The notes: generated by a model not told the origin, from the letters alone. DNA of 64,000 nucleotides from Sabethes cyaneus (GCF_943734655.1 NC_071354.1:162089142-162153141), one strand, 5' to 3'; shown: positions 44,606-55,829, counted from the first letter of the stretch. Numbers and translations are program-made.

Positions 44606-45462
44606 GAGTAGAGCGGGGCATAAGTGCGATGTTTGAAGTTGTCATCAATTTTCACGAGATATAAAGAAGGACAACAACAAAATGTATTCTATAGTGATGC
44701 AGCTACTCAATGTCTTTACATTCAACTATAAATCATCTGGAACAATAGTGTTATTGAAGATAAATTCTTCATTCTTCTGATCAAGTGCCGATTCGCACTT
44801 TTACCCCACTAGCGGGGCAAAAGTTCGATTACCGCGGGGCAAAAGTGCGAAGCTCGAATTCATGGAATTAGCACAGCAGCAGCTAACAAAACCATATTAT
44901 CTTCAATCTGCGGTATGTTTCGGTAAGGAATATTCTCAATTTACACCTTTCCTATTTTGCGCTGGTGTATTGCAGTCTCCGACAGATCGAAACTTTCCCA
45001 AACGTTTGTTTTTTGTTTCATCAGCGGAAAAAACATTGTTTTCCTTCGACCAACATCTGTAGAGCACACAATTTTCTGCAGATCTTCCATTTCTAATATC
45101 TGTAATATAGTGCCAAAAGCTGTATATAATGTATATCATGAATCGCAATTTTGCCCCGTCCGTGAATCGCACTTTTACCCCAATAGGCGCTTGTCGGGGT
45201 TTGATTAAATTATGGAAAAGCGAAACTCTTTTTACCGTATTTTCTAATCAGATATGCGAGTGATGTAAAACACTGCTACAGATTTTCAACAAGTAATATC
45301 CTTCTGTTGATATCGTATTACCCGTATAACAAAAAATTACATCAAAACCCTAAACTCAAACCCTAAAATGACATGCCAATGTAGACAATTTACTCGGAAT
45401 CCGCACTGATAAATCATTGAATCGCACTTTTACCCTCATCGCACTTTTACCCCTCCTTACTC
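44606..45462. mobile_element. TIR element, GGGGCAAAAGTGCGA family, TA duplication
   Basis: The left end GAGTAGAGCGGGGCATAAGT at 44606 and the complement of GAGTAAGGAGGGGTAAAAGT ending at 45462 are flanked by TA. The terminal motif recurs inside as GGGGCAAAAGTTCGATTACC, GGGGCAAAAGTGCGAAGC, and inverted as TCGCACTTTTACCCC several times. It is 857 bp and non-coding. Confidence 0.7.
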
Positions 45463-45499
45463 TACTACCGTCCTTATGATTTTTTAAATGAATGAATTA

Positions 45500-45759
45500 C
45501 ACTGAGAAAACTTTTCGTATAGTTTCTATATGTTTCACACATAGATTTTTTCCATGTGCCCAGTAAATGAACTTTATGTGCCAAACAGTTACCATTCATG
45601 TGTTTTTAAAATTTACGTTTGAAATTTGCACATACTGTTCATATGCATATAATTTTCATGTGTACCTCTGGGTGGGTTGTGTTTATATGTGGCACATAAT
45701 AATCATAAGGATTTTCATATGGAAATTTTCCATTAGTTATGTGCGGATTATTTTGAGTG
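45500..45759. mobile_element. Possible short TIR element (CACTGAGAAAA ends)
   Basis: CACTGAGAAAACTTTTC at 45500 and CCGGATTATTTTGAGTG-like GGATTATTTTGAGTG ending at 45759 are flanked by TA (45498-45499, 45760-45761). The inverted match is short (about 8 of 11), so this is tentative. Confidence 0.45.
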
Positions 45760-45761
45760 TA

Positions 45762-47094
45762 GATTATTGAAGAGGGTGTTGAATGCTCAAAACAAAAGAT
45801 GATTTAAGTTAAGCCATAAAATAGGGTGAAAAGGGGTAAATGGGAAAACGGAATTTTCAAGTTTAGTCTAAAGTGTTCCGAATATAAAAATCCCGAATTA
45901 ATTCGTCTTTCATATCAACGAGCATGAATATTTGAGTCTTGCTAAACAAGGCAAACTTCTTTTTTGTATCATAAGATCATAAGTTTTCATAGCATTTAAA
46001 ACATATCTGCAAAAAATGATTAGTATTTTATCTCATTTTTTAGTAGAAAAGCTTTTCTGTGTTGCTAAAAGGGATATCTTGCCAGTGAGTGCCAAAATCA
46101 GAACGTGTTGAAAACAAAATCTCCCTTCCACTGCATTTGTTACACTCCATTGCTTAGTTGAGCTTTAACATGAACATTTTAGGATAAAATTCGAATCTTC
46201 CAAAATAAAATATTAGCAGCAATAATAAAATCCGTTGCTAGGTTAGGCTCCACAGGAATTCAAATAACCGTGCGTTATGTATATATTTTTGTCCACATTG
46301 GTAATGATTAAAAGCAGGCTCGTTGTGTTGATGCCATCGAATTCTGCCCCGTCCCATCCGAATACGCTCTGTTCTGTCTGTTTCCATATTCCTGAACTGT
46401 AACCATCAAGGCACGAAATTGATTCCCAGTAGCCAACCCGTGATACACATATACCGTATGTGTTTGGAAAATTGAGAAACCATGAAGAAAAAAAACTCCA
46501 AAGAAAGCTTCGAAAAACACGTCAAAAATAATTGTAAATAAACCTAAACCGCTTTTTCGTCATCTTTTAACTGTCTTCTTTCATTGTATTTTTATCGTTT
46601 TTGGCGGAGGTGGGGGAGTCCCCATCAATCGAGGGAATGTCCGATCGACACCAAATTTTGGATTTTTACTTTCTGAACGAAAACGAACAATCTGGAAAAA
46701 CTTTTTCTCGCTCACTTGACGTGGAATAACCCAGGTGTGTAATCATAAATAGAGTGCCATTATTGTCTATTAATGGATAAATATCGTGATTTCAAACGCA
46801 AATAATGCTAAATTCTAGTGTTTTCGGTTGAACACTGTGTTTTTACAGTACGGCTTACCAAGAAAGGTGGGTTAGTTTGTGTATGTGTGAGCGCAGCCGC
46901 TTGAAGCGCTGTTTCACACTGGCTTTGTTTCATTCTTATTGGAATTGAAAAGGAATTGAAAAGGAATTGAAAAAAACAACAATTTCGCGAAATATCTACT
47001 GACCTGACAGCAGCATTTAGATCTATTGGGAGCCCGAGATTAGTATTTGATATTTCATTTGTGTATTATGTCATTCTGTATTAACGTGTGTTGG
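45762..47094. other. Unrecognised stretch
   Basis: No coding or repeat structure recognised, apart from three tandem GGAATTGAAAA units near 46940-46970. Confidence 0.4.
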
Positions 47095-47602
47095 TATAGT
47101 TCGTGGTTGTTACGTGGATAGTTTTTGCTTTTATCACCATGCATTTGGTTCTATGAAAGATGCCATGTAGTTTCGGGTGAGCAGCCTTCGAATTCGTTCT
47201 CGTTCTCAGATAGTTCTCGTTGTTGGTGGTTTAAACTCACCATGATATCACAGTTTCGCGCGCGTAGTTTAGTTTCTCTGTAGTTTAGTGATACTATACT
47301 GTTGTTCATACTGATGAATAAACAATGCTTGATAATTTTCGCTACCAATATATTGGGTTTATAAAAAAAAGTCAGCTATTCCAATATGTCTCGATCATAT
47401 TTTAAAACCAAACGTCCTGTGCGCACATGAATAAATAACTCATTTACCGGGATAGACGAAGCAGTTTACGATATCTGTATCATTTACTTGATTAACATAA
47501 ACGAATATCCGAGTCAGTCGGTGCTAAGAAACTTCGCGGGCGTTTTAATAAAAGCACACTAAAACCGCGCATAGCTTTCGACAGATTACATTATGTATTA
47601 AG

Positions 47603-47791
47603 ATGGGTCAGCTCATCTCTTCTACTGACAACAATTGCTTTTACGAAAGGCTTGCGAAGATGCAGAGGATTCCCTGGTCTTTAGTAGCAACAACTATTGG
47701 ACTAACAATCCTTTCAATCCTACCAGGACCCGTGGTCGACATCGGTGTTGATCAATTGATCGGTATATTGATCCTTGTGGGGGCTCCGTAG
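47603..47791 (+). other. Small open frame in repeat unit X, unknown
   Basis: 62 codons beginning MGQLISSTDNNCFYERLAK and containing a hydrophobic centre (LVATTIGLTILSILPGPVV). The copy at 50190-50459 differs by a few substitutions and stays open longer by 27 codons. I recognise no family. Because the copies are recent duplicates and the frame ends inside a SINE, coding status is unproven. Confidence 0.2.
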
Positions 47792-48110
47792 CCGCAAGGT
47801 TACCGAGTCTGCTTTGACAAGCGAGTGGTCGTGGGTTCGAACCTTAGTAGAGTCAGGCCATTCGGTGTCTAGAGACTTTAGCATGGGTTTATTCTCAGGC
47901 CCCTCATTTATCCGTCCATCATGCTGAATTCTATATTTACCCACTGAAGCCTCCTGACAGTGCAAAAGTCCCTCCTATAGTAAAGTGTGCTGGTCAGAGG
48001 AACGAATGAGTCCTTGTCAGGGATGGCTATAATTTGGGATAGTACTGGCAGCGAGGAATAAGTGGGTAAAGTAAATCAAGCGTTGAAGGAAGGGTAAACC
48101 CCAATACACA
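47778..48110 (+). mobile_element. tRNA-derived SINE (family S2)
   Basis: GGGGGCTCCGTAGCCGCAAG, then TTACCGAGTCTGCTTTGACA, then GTGGTCGTGGGTTCGAACCT: an A-box-like region and a good B box (GGTTCGAACCT), followed by a non-tRNA body with CCTCATTTATCCGTCCATC and ACTGAAGCCTCCTGACAG. Other copies lie at 50366 and 63083. Confidence 0.75.
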
Positions 48111-48386
48111 CAAGCACGCATAAAATTTAATAAGCATATCGCCAGGGCTGGAAGATCAGTGATTTTGATAAAATCTGTGAGTTATCGCCACACGCACAGA
48201 TCGCGATCCGTACAGATCATGTCAAACAGTGAATCTTTAGCGTTGATCACAAGATTTTGTTCTCTAAACAGTCTCAGCAGTCGATCATAGTGTTACATTT
48301 TACCTAGCCGCGAGAAAAAAGGTCACACATGTTGTTTGTATTGCGATTCATGCGATGCACACAACCAATCGTCTGTATCTGTTATA

Positions 48387-49681
48387 GGGTAAGGAACGAG
48401 TTAAGCAGTGTTACCTATTTTAATCAGTTGAACATAAATGATCCGAAAATGCACTTTTTTATTCACATTTTCAAAATCTTTTGATAGGATCATCTTCACA
48501 AATCACTTAACCATACATTTGATTCACACAAACACAATTTACTGGGTTTCCGACAAGAAATATGATGAATTAAAAATTGTTGTCCAAAAACGTAAATTTT
48601 TCAGCTGCTCTTCAGCAATCGCCACCTTGCTACTAACGAATTCATCAAATTTTCAGCACTGATTACAACCACTCTGAAAGTCAAGCACTCAATTGTCACA
48701 TACCATATTATTCAGTCTCTTTTTTTCTATTATCTAAGGCTTTGTCACTAGCCGAAAGTTTTATTATTTTCTAACAAAACTGAAAACAAATTCTGAATTG
48801 ACGGAACCTGTTCACCACTAGCAGCAGCTGCAGCACAACTGATGAACTATCGTGTTGCCAAGACACTGTTTCGGCTCTGGAAATAAGAATTTTAAGTTTG
48901 AATTTACCTGAAACCTCCTATGGTGAAAACGTGGTTCAATACTTTCAAGAGAAATGTATGTTCATAATTAATTTTTCTTTATTAAAAACAACACAAAAGA
49001 CAGCTTTTTCAATAATTTTCGAAGATTTTCTCAGTGATTTGATAAAGCAACGATGTGTTTCAATGTTATTTGCTTTGACAACACTGTTCTGATCGTTTGT
49101 ACTCGGATCGTTTGTACTGCTATATGTTTACCTCTTTTGTTCTCCCACCATCCTTATGAACAGCGAGTGAGACGTCAAACTCGCAGTTTCCCATAAGAAC
49201 ACCAGAGAATAAAAGAGACGACGAATACCGTTTGCCGAACGGTGCGGTGAGTGTATGCCCCGATAAACAATTTAGACAGATGGCATTTTACGCATCTATG
49301 CCGATACGCTATGCCGATTACGCATCAGATGCCGATTAGTAGGTCGCGGATAGGAACGCGAACTTACTGAATAGGGGGAAAAGTTCGAGGGATTTTTTAA
49401 GGGGACGTAGAAAAAATTCAGATTTCAGTATTGCTTAAAAAAGCACCTTGCGGGTGAAAATAGGTTCGGTCTGTTCAAAATTAGTTCCGCCGCTCCAACT
49501 TTTAAAGCGAAAAATCAAAAGTTTAGCTCAACAATAGTGTCTTCCAATGGTAACAGCTTGAAGAACTAAAGATAGCAAGAAGATTGGTATGCTGATATCC
49601 CCCACTTAGTCAACCCATCGCTTGTAATAAGGTAAAACAATCAGTGACCCGCTTAGACTGCTTAAAACTAGTTCTTTACCC
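48387..49681. mobile_element. TIR element GGGTAAGGAAC family, copy B (complete)
   Basis: The ends are GGGTAAGGAACGAGTTAAGC (48387) and the complement of GGGTAAAGAACTAGTTTTAAG (ending at 49681), flanked by TA on both sides (48385-48386, 49682-49683). It is 1295 bp with no transposase. It lies exactly between the two X copies. Its inverted paralogue is copy A at 39781-41100. Confidence 0.85.
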
Positions 49682-50791
49682 TAGTTCGTGGTTGTTACGT
49701 GGATAGTTTTTGCTTTTATCACCATGCATTTGGTTCTATGAAAGATGCCATGTAGTTTCGGGTGAGCAGCCTTCGAATTCGTTCTCGTTCTCGGATAGTT
49801 CTCGTTGTTGGTGGTTTCAACACACCATGATATCACAGTTTCGCGCGCGTAGTTTAGTTTCTCTGTAGTTTAGTGATACTATACTGTTGTTCATACTGAT
49901 GAATAAATAATGCTTGATAATTTTGCGCTACCAATATATTGGGTTTATAAAAAAAGAGTCAGCTATTCCAATATGTCTCGATCATATTTTAAAACCAGAC
50001 GCCCTGTGCGCACATGAATAAATAACTCATTTACCGGGATAGACGAAGCAGTTTACGATATCTGTATCTTGTACTTGATTAACATAATCGAATATCCGAG
50101 TCAGTCGGTACTAAGAAACTTCGCGGGCGTTTTAATAGAAGCACACTAAAACCGCGCATAGCTTCCGACAGATTACATGATGTATTAAGATGGGTCAGCT
50201 CATCTCTTCTACTAACAACAATTGCTTTTACGAAATGCTTGCGAAGATGCAGAGAATTCCCTGGTCTTTAGTAGCAACTACTATTGGACTAACAATCCTT
50301 TCAATCCCACCAGGACCCGTGGTCGACATCGGTATTGATCAATTGATCGGTATATTGGTCCTTGCGGGGGCTCCGTATCCGCAAGGTTACCGAGTCTGCT
50401 TTGACAAGCGAGTGGTCGTGGGTTCGAACCTTAGTAGAGTCAGGCCATTCGGTGTCTAGAGACATTAGCATGGGTTTATTTTCAGGCGTTGAAGGAAGGG
50501 TAAACCCCAATACACACAAGCACGCATAAAATTTAATAAGCATATCGCCAGGGCTGGAAGATCAGTGATTTTGATAAAATCTGTGAGTTATCGCCACACG
50601 CACAGATCACATCCGTACAGATCATGACAAACAGTGAATCTTTAGCATTGATCACAAGATTTTGTTCTCTAAACAGTCTCAGCAGTCGATCATAGTGTTA
50701 CATTTTACCTAGCTGCAAGAAAAAAGGTCACACATGTTGTTTGTATTGCGATTCATGCGATGCACACAACCAATCGTCTGTATCTGTTATA
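49682..50791 (+). repeat. Tandem duplication unit X, copy 2
   Basis: Direct repeat of 47097-48386 with about 1.1 kb. It lacks roughly 185 bases of the internal S2 SINE (joined at TTATTTTCAGGCGTTGAAGG). After 50791 the sequence continues TTTCTCAACGCAATCATG, which is missing after copy 1. Confidence 0.85.
50366..50510 (+). mobile_element. SINE S2, internally deleted
   Basis: Head intact (GGGGGCTCCGTATCCGCAAG to GGTTCGAACCTTAG). The body is deleted after TTCAGG relative to the copy at 47778. Confidence 0.75.
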
Positions 50792-52122
50792 TTTCTCAAC
50801 GCAATCATGCAATTAACATGATCTGACATGAGGTTTGTCATAATCTGTGCATATCGCGACAAAGTGTTTGTCGCTTGTAAGTAGTGATGTCAATGAATCT
50901 GAATCTGATTGCTCCTATGATCTCAATCGCTAACGATTTTTTTTCATCCCTGCATATCGCTCATTCAATAGCGAGTATAGCAAAAAGAAATGCAGTGCAG
51001 GTCATACAACAAACACCCGGACGATATCACAATAGATCAACTATACTGGTCGCAGTGATGAGTCCACACATGAAAAAAAAATATTGGTCCTTGCATACTT
51101 GGTATGGTATGCACACCGGTGGGCGGTATCCAATGCTTATGCTTATGGTTATTTTTGCGTCATCATGTTTGTGTTGCGACAATAAACAAGTTGTCTGTTT
51201 CTTGCCTGTTCGTCGGTCTGTCATCTTCCCATCGACTATTTCTGCATGTTTTATTACCTTTTCGAGGCGTTTTAAACGTCTTTTTGTCATTTTTATAATG
51301 TTTTTTTGTCACTTTCTTGGCGTACTTTCATCACGTTTTCATGTTTTTTTCTGTTGTATTTCTCAAAGTGCGTACAAATCGAATAATACAGCGATATTTA
51401 ACCTAGAAAACTTACCAGGCTCGTATATGCATTATCACCTGTATTTGGGAAACTAAGATATCGTAGAGAAAAGAATAATAAATTATTTTTCAGCGTCTTG
51501 GTAGGATTACAAATAAATTTGTTCTGGTTTTTTGTGGAGAAATGAATGGAGGATTGACACCCTCTCACACATTGGTATCAATTTGTAGGGAAATTTCTGG
51601 TCGACTAGTGTTAGATGATGCAAAAATATTGTCGATCCGCTAAAAAATAAACAACTTGTAAGTATTCCAGCACATTTCCAGCAATACCAGAGGTTGAGAC
51701 TGAGGAAACATATATACACGATTGTGAGTTAAAATAAATTAAAGCCGCAATCGTTTGCGTGCCCGATGATAAACAGAAACTGGAGAACCCGACCTTTCGA
51801 AGCATGTTTTGGGATGGAAAACCCATGTAATCGCAAGATGGCAGATCAATTTCTATTTTATGTATCACTAAAATTCCTTTCGATTAGAATTACAATCGAA
51901 ATTAAATTTGGACTAGAAGTCAGAGTTGAAATTTGATTTGAAATTAAACTTCAAAATTAATTTGAAAGTGGCCTTGAATTTTATTATTATTATTATTTAT
52001 TTCCCAAGTAGCACACAATAAGTCCTTTTAGTTGAAGCAACCGAATTACGACTTAAATTAGTTATAATTCGGTTACCACAACTACTTTGTAACAACCGTG
52101 CTAGTAGGGCTATTTATAGACT
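50792..52122. other. Unrecognised stretch with repeat-like parts
   Basis: The first 300 bases share words with the tail of the S2 SINE region at 63430-63560 (CAACACCTGGAT/CAAACACCCGGACGATAT and ATAGATCAA). A 190-codon open frame at 50884-51456 starts in this repeat and has no domain. The end (51880-51990) is a degenerate TTGAAATTxxA repeat, also seen near 55690 and 61530-61700, and a TTATTATTATTATT tract. Confidence 0.4.
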
Positions 52123-52129
52123 CTTTAAC

Positions 52130-52287
52130 CACTGACGAACTGACATGACACATAGAAGCAAATCCTTCATAAACCATCGTATTACACACTAGCACCCTCT
52201 GTTATGCATGTTGCGGACTAGCTTGCATTTGCAGGGTTTTATTCTGTAGAGTTTTTACATTTGTATGGTTTTATACTGAAAACTCAG
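52130..52287 (+). mobile_element. Element E copy 1, left part
   Basis: CACTGACGAACTGACATGAC at 52130, preceded by CTTTAAC, continuing to TTTTATACTGAAAACTC. It is homologous to 52892-53063. The right part of this copy is at 55612-55660, separated by the R1-clade retrotransposon. Confidence 0.75.
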
Positions 52288-52633
52288 GATGATAAATGGT
52301 TGAATAATGCGCTCCAGAACTACCACGAAGTTCCACCGCCTCTTATTTAGCAACTCCTCGCGAGTAAAAGTGGCAGTGAAAGAGACCGAGAAGACGCTTG
52401 AATCGAGGTCTCCACAAACGTCTGCCTGTCAATGGCTGACCATACCGTGGCCCTCGCGACTACGGAGCAGTCTAACGACAAATCCATCCGCATCCGCCAA
52501 ACGCGCAAGGCAGTCCCCACTGGAAAGAAACCCCCACGGGCCCGAAGAAGCGCCTGATAGCAGAGGGTCGTAAGCCAACCGAAGAACCCACTGAGGGTAA
52601 CAAGAGCTGATAGCGTCCGACAACCAGTGGGAG

Positions 52634-52884
52634 TTGGTCAAAAAGAACAAGGCTAGGAAGAAAGAAGAGGATCGGGCTCCATCACAAGTGGCCAGGAAAA
52701 AGAGGAGCAAAGGTGATGCCCTTATCCTCAAAACTGAGGGGCTGAAATATTCGCAAGTTTTAAAGGCCATGAGAAAGCATGATCAGTTGAAGGGTCTTGG
52801 CGCGGATGTGCGGAGTATCCGCCGATCTCACACAGGCGACATGATCGTTGAACTCAAAGAGAATGCCGCTGAAAAGGGTTCTTA
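52634..52884 (+). pseudogene. R1-clade ORF1 (gag-like) fragment
   Basis: An open frame with a basic N-terminal stretch (KKNKARKKEEDRAPSQVARK), then KGDALILKTEGLKYSQVLKA, then GLGADVRSIRRSHTGDMIVE and LKENAAEKGS. The KGDALIxKTxxxxYxEVLKAMR...LGADVRSIRRTxTGxMILEL pattern is characteristic of the gag-like protein of R1-clade elements, upstream of the CCHC knuckles. The zinc knuckles are missing because element E copy 2 interrupts the gene here. An earlier Ser/Pro/Lys-rich frame (52307-52573) is probably the frameshifted N-terminal part. Confidence 0.8.
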
Positions 52885-52891
52885 CTGTTAC

Positions 52892-53176
52892 CACTGACGA
52901 ACTGACATGACACATAGAAGAAAATCCTTTAAAAACCAGCGTCCTACACATTTGGCCTGCACACTAGCACCCTCTGTTATGCTTGTTGCGGAGTAGCTTG
53001 CATTTGCAGGGTTTCATGCCGTAGGGTTTTTACATTTGTTTGGTTTTATACTGAAAACTCGATACAACACTCGCGCGCCGTGGTGTGGCCATGTTACGAA
53101 ACATGCTTTTTTGAAAAATGAGTAGTTTTTGATTGGACGATGGAATTAACGAGAGTGTCCCGTCTGTTTGTCTGTG
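52892..53176 (+). mobile_element. Element E copy 2 (complete), TIR element
   Basis: It begins CACTGACGAACTGACATG and ends with the complement of CACAGACAAACAGACGGG (13 of 18 bases match, CACWGACRAACWGAC). It is flanked by CTGTTAC at 52885-52891 and 53177-53183, a perfect 7-bp duplication. It is 285 bp, non-coding, and lies inside the R1-clade retrotransposon. Confidence 0.75.
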
Positions 53177-53183
53177 CTGTTAC

Positions 53184-53660
53184 TGAGTTGTTGACGGACA
53201 TTGCAATCATCTCGGACCCATACCGCATCCCTGTCGGAAACGGTAACTGGGTGTCGGATAAGTCCGGGAGGGCGGTTATATGGACGACAAGCAGGTTCCC
53301 GGTTCAAGAGGTTGTGTCAACTGCAGACGAGGGATTTGCGATTGCCAAAGTGGGTGGAGTGTTCTACTGCAGCTGTTATGCTCCGCCGAGTTGGTCTATC
53401 GAGCAGTTTACGCGGATAGTAGACCGAGTATCAGTTGTGCTGACTGGTCTAAGGCCATTGGTTGTGGCGGGCGACTTTAACGCTTGGGCGGTAGACTGGA
53501 GAAGTCGTCGCACGAACCATAGGGACCGGATTCTGCTTGAAGATCTGGCGAAGCTCAACGTAGATCTGGTCAACGTCAGCACCACAAGTACCTTCAGTAG
53601 GAACGGGGCGGAGTCTATAATCGACGTGACATTCGGTAGTCCTGGTCTGATGACAATGGC
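53184..53660 (+). pseudogene. R1-clade endonuclease domain
   Basis: The frame encodes an apurinic-type endonuclease lacking its first residues: ELLTDIAIISDPYRIPVGNG, NWVSDKSGRAVIWTTSRFPV, GVFYCSCYAPPSWSIEQFTR, VVAGDFNAWAVDWRSR (catalytic GDFNAW present), then TTSTFSRNGAESIIDVTFGS. A frameshift near 53650 precedes the last motif. In the shifted frame it reads THRDHQAVRYGVG, so the catalytic SDH has become RDH. In relatives this nuclease nicks target DNA. Confidence 0.85.
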
Positions 53661-55611
53661 TACACTCACCGTGACCATCAGGCGGTCCGCTATGGTGTCG
53701 GTCAGCTAACGAGGCGGCAGGCGGCGAGTAGAGCCGACACTCCAACCACCCGTGGATGGAAGACATCATACTTCGATCCCGAAGTATTTGTAGAAGCGAT
53801 CCGAAGAGAGTGCGGTGATCGTGGTAGGCCCGATCCGAACGCTGATCATTTGGTTGAGGTACTGTCGCGAGCATGTGATGTTACCATGCCTAGGAAAGGT
53901 CGACCCAGGTATGGCAAGTCACCGGCTTACTGGTGGACAGATGAAATTGTGGAACTCCGCGGAGCGTGCTTTCGTGCGAGGAGAATTAAGCAAAGAGCTC
54001 GTTCGGACGAAGGCAGGGCTGAATGTCGAGCAGCATTTGCTGCTGCACGCGCAGCGCTTAAGAGTGGGATAAAAGCTAGTAAACGAGCCTGCTTTGAAAG
54101 GTTATGTGCTAGTGCCAATGCGAACCCGTGGGGTAATGCCTACAGGGTCGTAATGGCAAATACCAAGGGCATGATGGCGCCCTCAAAACAATCGCCAGAG
54201 ATGCTGGAGCGGATCATCGAGGGCCTCTTTCCGCGCCACGAGCCAAGTCCCTGGCCCCAGGTCGCTGAGTCGTCCCACGGCCGACGTTCCAGTATCTCAG
54301 ACCATAGCGTAGGATGGTCGGCCTCCCAGTCGAACATCCAAAGTAACGTAGGTGACAGCGGTTTAGAGGTCGAGCAGGAAGTGACGATTACGAACGAGGA
54401 ACTCATTGAGATCAATAAATCCCTAAAGGTGAGCAAGACACCGGGGCCAGACGGAATCCCAAATATGGCCATTAAAGCGGCTATGTTAGAGGCTCCCGAA
54501 TTATTCGGGGCAGTAAAGGTGCCTGGAAGCTGGCCACTTCCCGGACAGATGGAAGCGACAGAACCTCGTGCTGTTGCCGAAGCCGGGAAAGCCTCCGCGT
54601 GTCCTCTCTTCATATAGGCCGATCTGTCTGTTCGATACTGCCGGCAAGGTGCTGGAGAACGTTATCCTTAACAGACTCGTACAGTATACGGAGGGTACAA
54701 ACGGTCTGTTAAGGAACCAATTCGGTTTTCGAAAAGGTAAATCTACGGTGGATGCCATCTTGTCTGTCACTACGACAGCCGAGGTGGCAATCCAGCGCAA
54801 GAGGACAGGTATTCGCTATTGCGTAGTTGTCACGCTCGACGTGAGAAACGCGTTTAATAGCGCTATCTGGGACTTTATAGCCAACTCGCTTCGGAAAGTT
54901 CAAGTGCCGGTGTCGCTGTACAGGATTCTGGAAAATTATTTCCAGAATCGAGTGCTATGCTACAACACAGAGTCGGATATGAATACGGGTTCCGCAAGGT
55001 TCCATACTGGGCCCAGTGTTGTGGATCGTCATGTATGACGAGGTGTTGAAGCTAATGTTCCCGGTAGGGGTGGTGATAGGTGGCTTTGCGGACGACGGTG
55101 AATCTATCAGAGAGGTTGAGTTGACGGCCACCCACTCTATAAGTATTGTTGAAGATTGGATGCGCTCCAGGAAACTGGAGCTAGCACATTATAAAACCGA
55201 GGTTATCGTGGTGAACAACCGCAAGTCGGTACAGCAAGCAAATATCAGCGTCGGGGACTGCACTATTTCGTCAACGTGGTCCTTAAAACTTCTGGGAGTC
55301 ATGGTCGACGACAAGCTCAAGTTCGGGAGCCACGCCGACTATGCCTGCAAGAAGTCTTCCACAGCTATTTCGGCATTGTCTCGTATGATGTCTAATAGCT
55401 CTGCGGTATTTGGCAGCAAGCGAAGGCTATTAGCCAACGTGGTCCAGTCCATACTTAGGTATAGCGGACCGATGTGGTCACTGGCGTTAGGTACCAAAAG
55501 CTATCTAGCCAAGCTGGAAAGAACCTATCGTCTCATGTGCTTAAGAGTGGCGAGTGCGTATCGCACAGTTTCACATGACGCAATCTGCGTCTTAGCAGAT
55601 GCCTATTGGCG
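53661..55611 (+). pseudogene. R1-clade reverse transcriptase domain, frameshifted
   Basis: Three frames together give the RT. From 53661-54515: EVFVEAIRRECGDRGRPDPN, SPAYWWTDEIVELRGACFRA, NEELIEINKSLKVSKTPGPD and GIPNMAIKAAMLEAPELF. After a shift near 54515: RWKRQNLVLLPKPGKPPR, SSYRPICLFDTAGKVLENVI, LNRLVQYTEGTNGLLRNQFG, FRKGKSTVDAI and VTLDVRNAFNSAIW (motif A Asp present). After a shift near 55000: GPVLWIVMYDEVLKL, then GFADDGESIREVEL, where the FADD box is kept but about seven residues after it are lost, then KLELAHYKTEVIVVNNRKS, SLKLLGVMVDDKLKFGSHAD and YRLMCLRVASAYRTVS. It is truncated at VLADAYW where element E resumes, so the C-terminal zinc knuckle is absent. Confidence 0.88.
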
Positions 55612-55660
55612 TTTGATTGGACGATGGAATTAACGCGAGTGTCTCGTCTGTTTGTCTGTG
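55612..55660 (+). mobile_element. Element E copy 1, right part
   Basis: TTTGATTGGACGATGGAATT to TCTGTTTGTCTGTG, homologous to 53128-53176, followed by CTTTACT, which resembles the CTTTAAC before the left part. Confidence 0.75.
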
Positions 55661-55829
55661 CTTTACTTTTTGGTCATTCGGGTCTTGAAAAGAAGGACTT
55701 GAATTTGAACTTGAAATCTTGTTTGAAATTGAACTTGAAAGTGGCACTATTCTTCCAGTGGGACTTTTCGACGAGAGTCCAAGCGTAGCAAAACAGTCCT
55801 GGCGCTACATTCCTTCGGAATTCGAACTA

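Larger units (their letters stand above)
47097..48386 (+). repeat. Tandem duplication unit X, copy 1
   Basis: About 1.29 kb, repeated in direct orientation at 49682-50791. The left boundary is in the word TATAG (47095-47099) and the right boundary in GTTATA (48381-48386). It contains an S2 SINE (47778-48110) and a 62-codon open frame at 47603-47791. Confidence 0.85.
52288..55611 (+). mobile_element. R1-clade non-LTR retrotransposon, broken
   Basis: 5'- and 3'-truncated element with an ORF1 fragment, apurinic-type endonuclease and reverse transcriptase in order on the plus strand. It sits inside element E copy 1 and carries element E copy 2 between ORF1 and the endonuclease. R1-clade LINEs are often target-specific (28S rDNA or other repeats). 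Here the flanks are a small DNA element, so this is not an rDNA insertion. Confidence 0.85.

Noticed and set aside
47097..50791. Complete LTR retrotransposon with 1.1-1.3 kb LTRs
   Set aside because: Repeat ends are not TG...CA, the internal part has TA-flanked inverted ends and a paralogue elsewhere, and no primer site, polypurine tract or gag-pol is seen.
50884..51456. 190-codon open frame on the plus strand
   Set aside because: It begins in repeat-derived sequence, has no recognisable domain, and its composition follows the local AT/T-rich DNA.
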